A DNA stretch of 6,964 nucleotides from Candidatus Cloacimonadota bacterium. GTDB lineage: Bacteria; Cloacimonadota; Cloacimonadia; Cloacimonadales; WRIO01. The position numbers were made by a program, and so were the translations under genes. Shown in pieces: positions 5,877 through 6,964 of the stretch. Under the pieces are notes generated by a model. That model did not search any database. It was given only the letters and a program-made list of their open reading frames with translations, and was not told the DNA's origin. How positions within the stretch are numbered: the first letter of the stretch is position 1; every line of letters begins with the position of its first letter. Location: the NCBI GenBank assembly GCA_017998585.1, contig JAGOCT010000090.1, positions 1 through 6,964 of the forward strand, in the 5' to 3' direction.

Positions 5877-6964
5877 CCTGATTATTCTAAGCAGTGCTTG
5901 TAGTCAGAATAAATATGAATCAGCTAAAAGTATGTATGAAACAGGGAATTATCCTGTGGCAATTGAAGAATTTGATAAAATTATTTCAAAGTCGAAAAAT
6001 GGTTATGAGATTACTTTGTCAGAAGAAAATAGGTCAGAATCCTACTATCAATTAGGAATTAAAGCATTAGAGAGAAAAAATTATAATCTGGCAATTCGCT
6101 TGTTTTATCTGGCCAATTCAGATAAGGCCGATGAGAAGATTATCGAGTGTTATACGGATTTGATCCAGGAGTTTAAAGAAAAAGATCAGAAGACAAGAAT
6201 TATCGCTACATATAATTATATTATCAGTAATCTGTACCAGTCTCCACGAGTTCCCGAGTTCATTTATCAGCGAATTAGTGATGTATATGAATGGTATCAG
6301 AATGAGAAAGTAGTTTGGGATGATTATTGTTTTTTATATGATCGTTTTCCTCAATCTGAATATGTGTCAAAAAGTCAGGTTATTATTGATCAGTTTATAA
6401 AAAAATGGATTGATGAGTTAGTGACTCTGAAACATCAGAAAGACACAGATCTGAGTTTAGTAATAGATCGTTTAAATGCAATCAAGGTATATCCCAGCAG
6501 TTATCAGAATTATATTTCTAAAGAGATTGCTTTGATTTATATTCAAATTGCAGAAAATAACATTGTAATGAAAGAATACATTCAAGCTGAACAGTATTTT
6601 AGGATAGCGCTTCAATACGATGAAACCCAGAATGAATATGTTAGAAAAAGATTAAATGACGTATGCGATTTGTTTATCAGTCATGGAAACAGTCTATTGG
6701 ATAAAAGGCTGATTGATGAAGCGATTGTATATTATAACCGTTCGTTTCAGATCATCCCAGAATATCCAAAAGCAATACAGGCAATCGCCCGTGCAGAAAA
6801 AAGAAGACAAGATATTGCACGGTCTCTGGAGTTAAAAGAAGAGGGGCTTCAACTCGAAAGAAAGAAAAAATACCCGGAAGCTCTGGAATATTATAAAAGA
6901 GCTTACTCTTTAGACAATACCGATGAATTAAACAAACTGATTTTTGAAGTGACGAATATTATAC
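5845..6964 (+). CDS. Large TPR lipoprotein (3' end beyond window)
   Basis: The frame opening at ATG 5845 stays open to the window end (373 codons). It starts MLKKTKYILFSLIILSSAC, a lipoprotein signal with the probable lipidated Cys19; the lipobox SSAC is slightly off consensus at -3. The mature protein is helical with scattered TPR-like units: about 25-47 (AKSMYETGNYPVAIEEFDKI), 66-92 (YYQLGIKALERKNYNLAIRL), 232-262 (KEYIQAEQYFRIALQYD), 276-309 (SLLDKRLIDEAIVYYNRSFQ) and 330-360 (LQLERKKKYPEALEYYKRAY). A Lys/Arg/Glu-rich helix covers about 315-345. An envelope scaffold or assembly role is likely, loosely like BamD in build but longer; the partner is unknown. The start lies inside the MBL gene (32-base overlap), and the only good Shine-Dalgarno (GGAG, 5825-5828) is 16 bases upstream, so translation is probably coupled. 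No in-frame ATG lies between 5845 and the cysteine codon, and the signal peptide supports this start. Confidence 0.85.
   Translation, partial: MLKKTKYILFSLIILSSACSQNKYESAKSMYETGNYPVAIEEFDKIISKSKNGYEITLSEENRSESYYQLGIKALERKNYNLAIRLFYLANSDKADEKIIECYTDLIQEFKEKDQKTRIIATYNYIISNLYQSPRVPEFIYQRISDVYEWYQNEKVVWDDYCFLYDRFPQSEYVSKSQVIIDQFIKKWIDELVTLKHQKDTDLSLVIDRLNAIKVYPSSYQNYISKEIALIYIQIAENNIVMKEYIQAEQYFRIALQYDETQNEYVRKRLNDVCDLFISHGNSLLDKRLIDEAIVYYNRSFQIIPEYPKAIQAIARAEKRRQDIARSLELKEEGLQLERKKKYPEALEYYKRAYSLDNTDELNKLIFEVTNII

Noticed and set aside
1..6964. CRISPR array, insertion sequence, tRNA, rRNA, toxin-antitoxin or defence island
   Set aside because: No regularly spaced repeats, transposase motifs, terminal inverted repeats, cloverleaf sequences or known defence domains were seen on either strand.

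Overview
The window is AT-rich (about one third G+C by eye) chromosomal DNA from what looks like a Gram-negative-type (diderm) bacterium. Three things suggest the Fibrobacteres-Chlorobi-Bacteroidetes neighbourhood: a PG_1098-type methyltransferase with a THUMP-like tail, a C-terminal Ig-like fragment of the FlgD/CHU_C kind, and TPR proteins with Sec or lipoprotein signals. Four genes have clear Shine-Dalgarno sites and several promoters resemble the sigma-70 consensus, which is unlike typical Bacteroidetes. A lineage such as Cloacimonadota is therefore an attractive guess, but only a guess.

Layout, left to right. Positions 1-117 are the 3' end of a gene for a secreted or surface protein, closed by a terminator with a cUUCGg tetraloop. 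Positions 162-1430 encode a SAM-dependent methyltransferase whose ATG directly follows that terminator's T-run. Next come a stand-alone Nfu-type Fe-S scaffold gene with its own promoter (1522-1743), a small hairpin, and an exported TPR protein (1816-2508). A perfect-palindrome bidirectional terminator (2517-2547) separates this from a convergent minus-strand gene for an APH/choline-kinase-like phosphotransferase (2546-3592).

An AT-rich intergenic region of about 440 bp (3593-4034) carries divergent candidate promoters and small inverted repeats. From it runs a compact plus-strand operon: a WecA/TagO-family polyprenyl-phosphate sugar-1-phosphate transferase (4035-5123), an RNase Z-like metallo-beta-lactamase-fold protein (5145-5876), and a long TPR lipoprotein (5845 to beyond the window end) whose start lies inside the preceding gene.

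Together the genes mix housekeeping functions (Fe-S assembly, probable RNA methylation) with envelope functions (undecaprenyl-linked glycan initiation, exported TPR scaffolds). I see no mobile element, CRISPR array, tRNA, rRNA or defence system, and nothing that amounts to a clearly new biological system. The points most worth a second look are the methyltransferase start fused to a terminator, an apparently missing metal-ligand histidine in the MBL-fold protein, the overlapping lipoprotein gene, and the divergent intergenic region.
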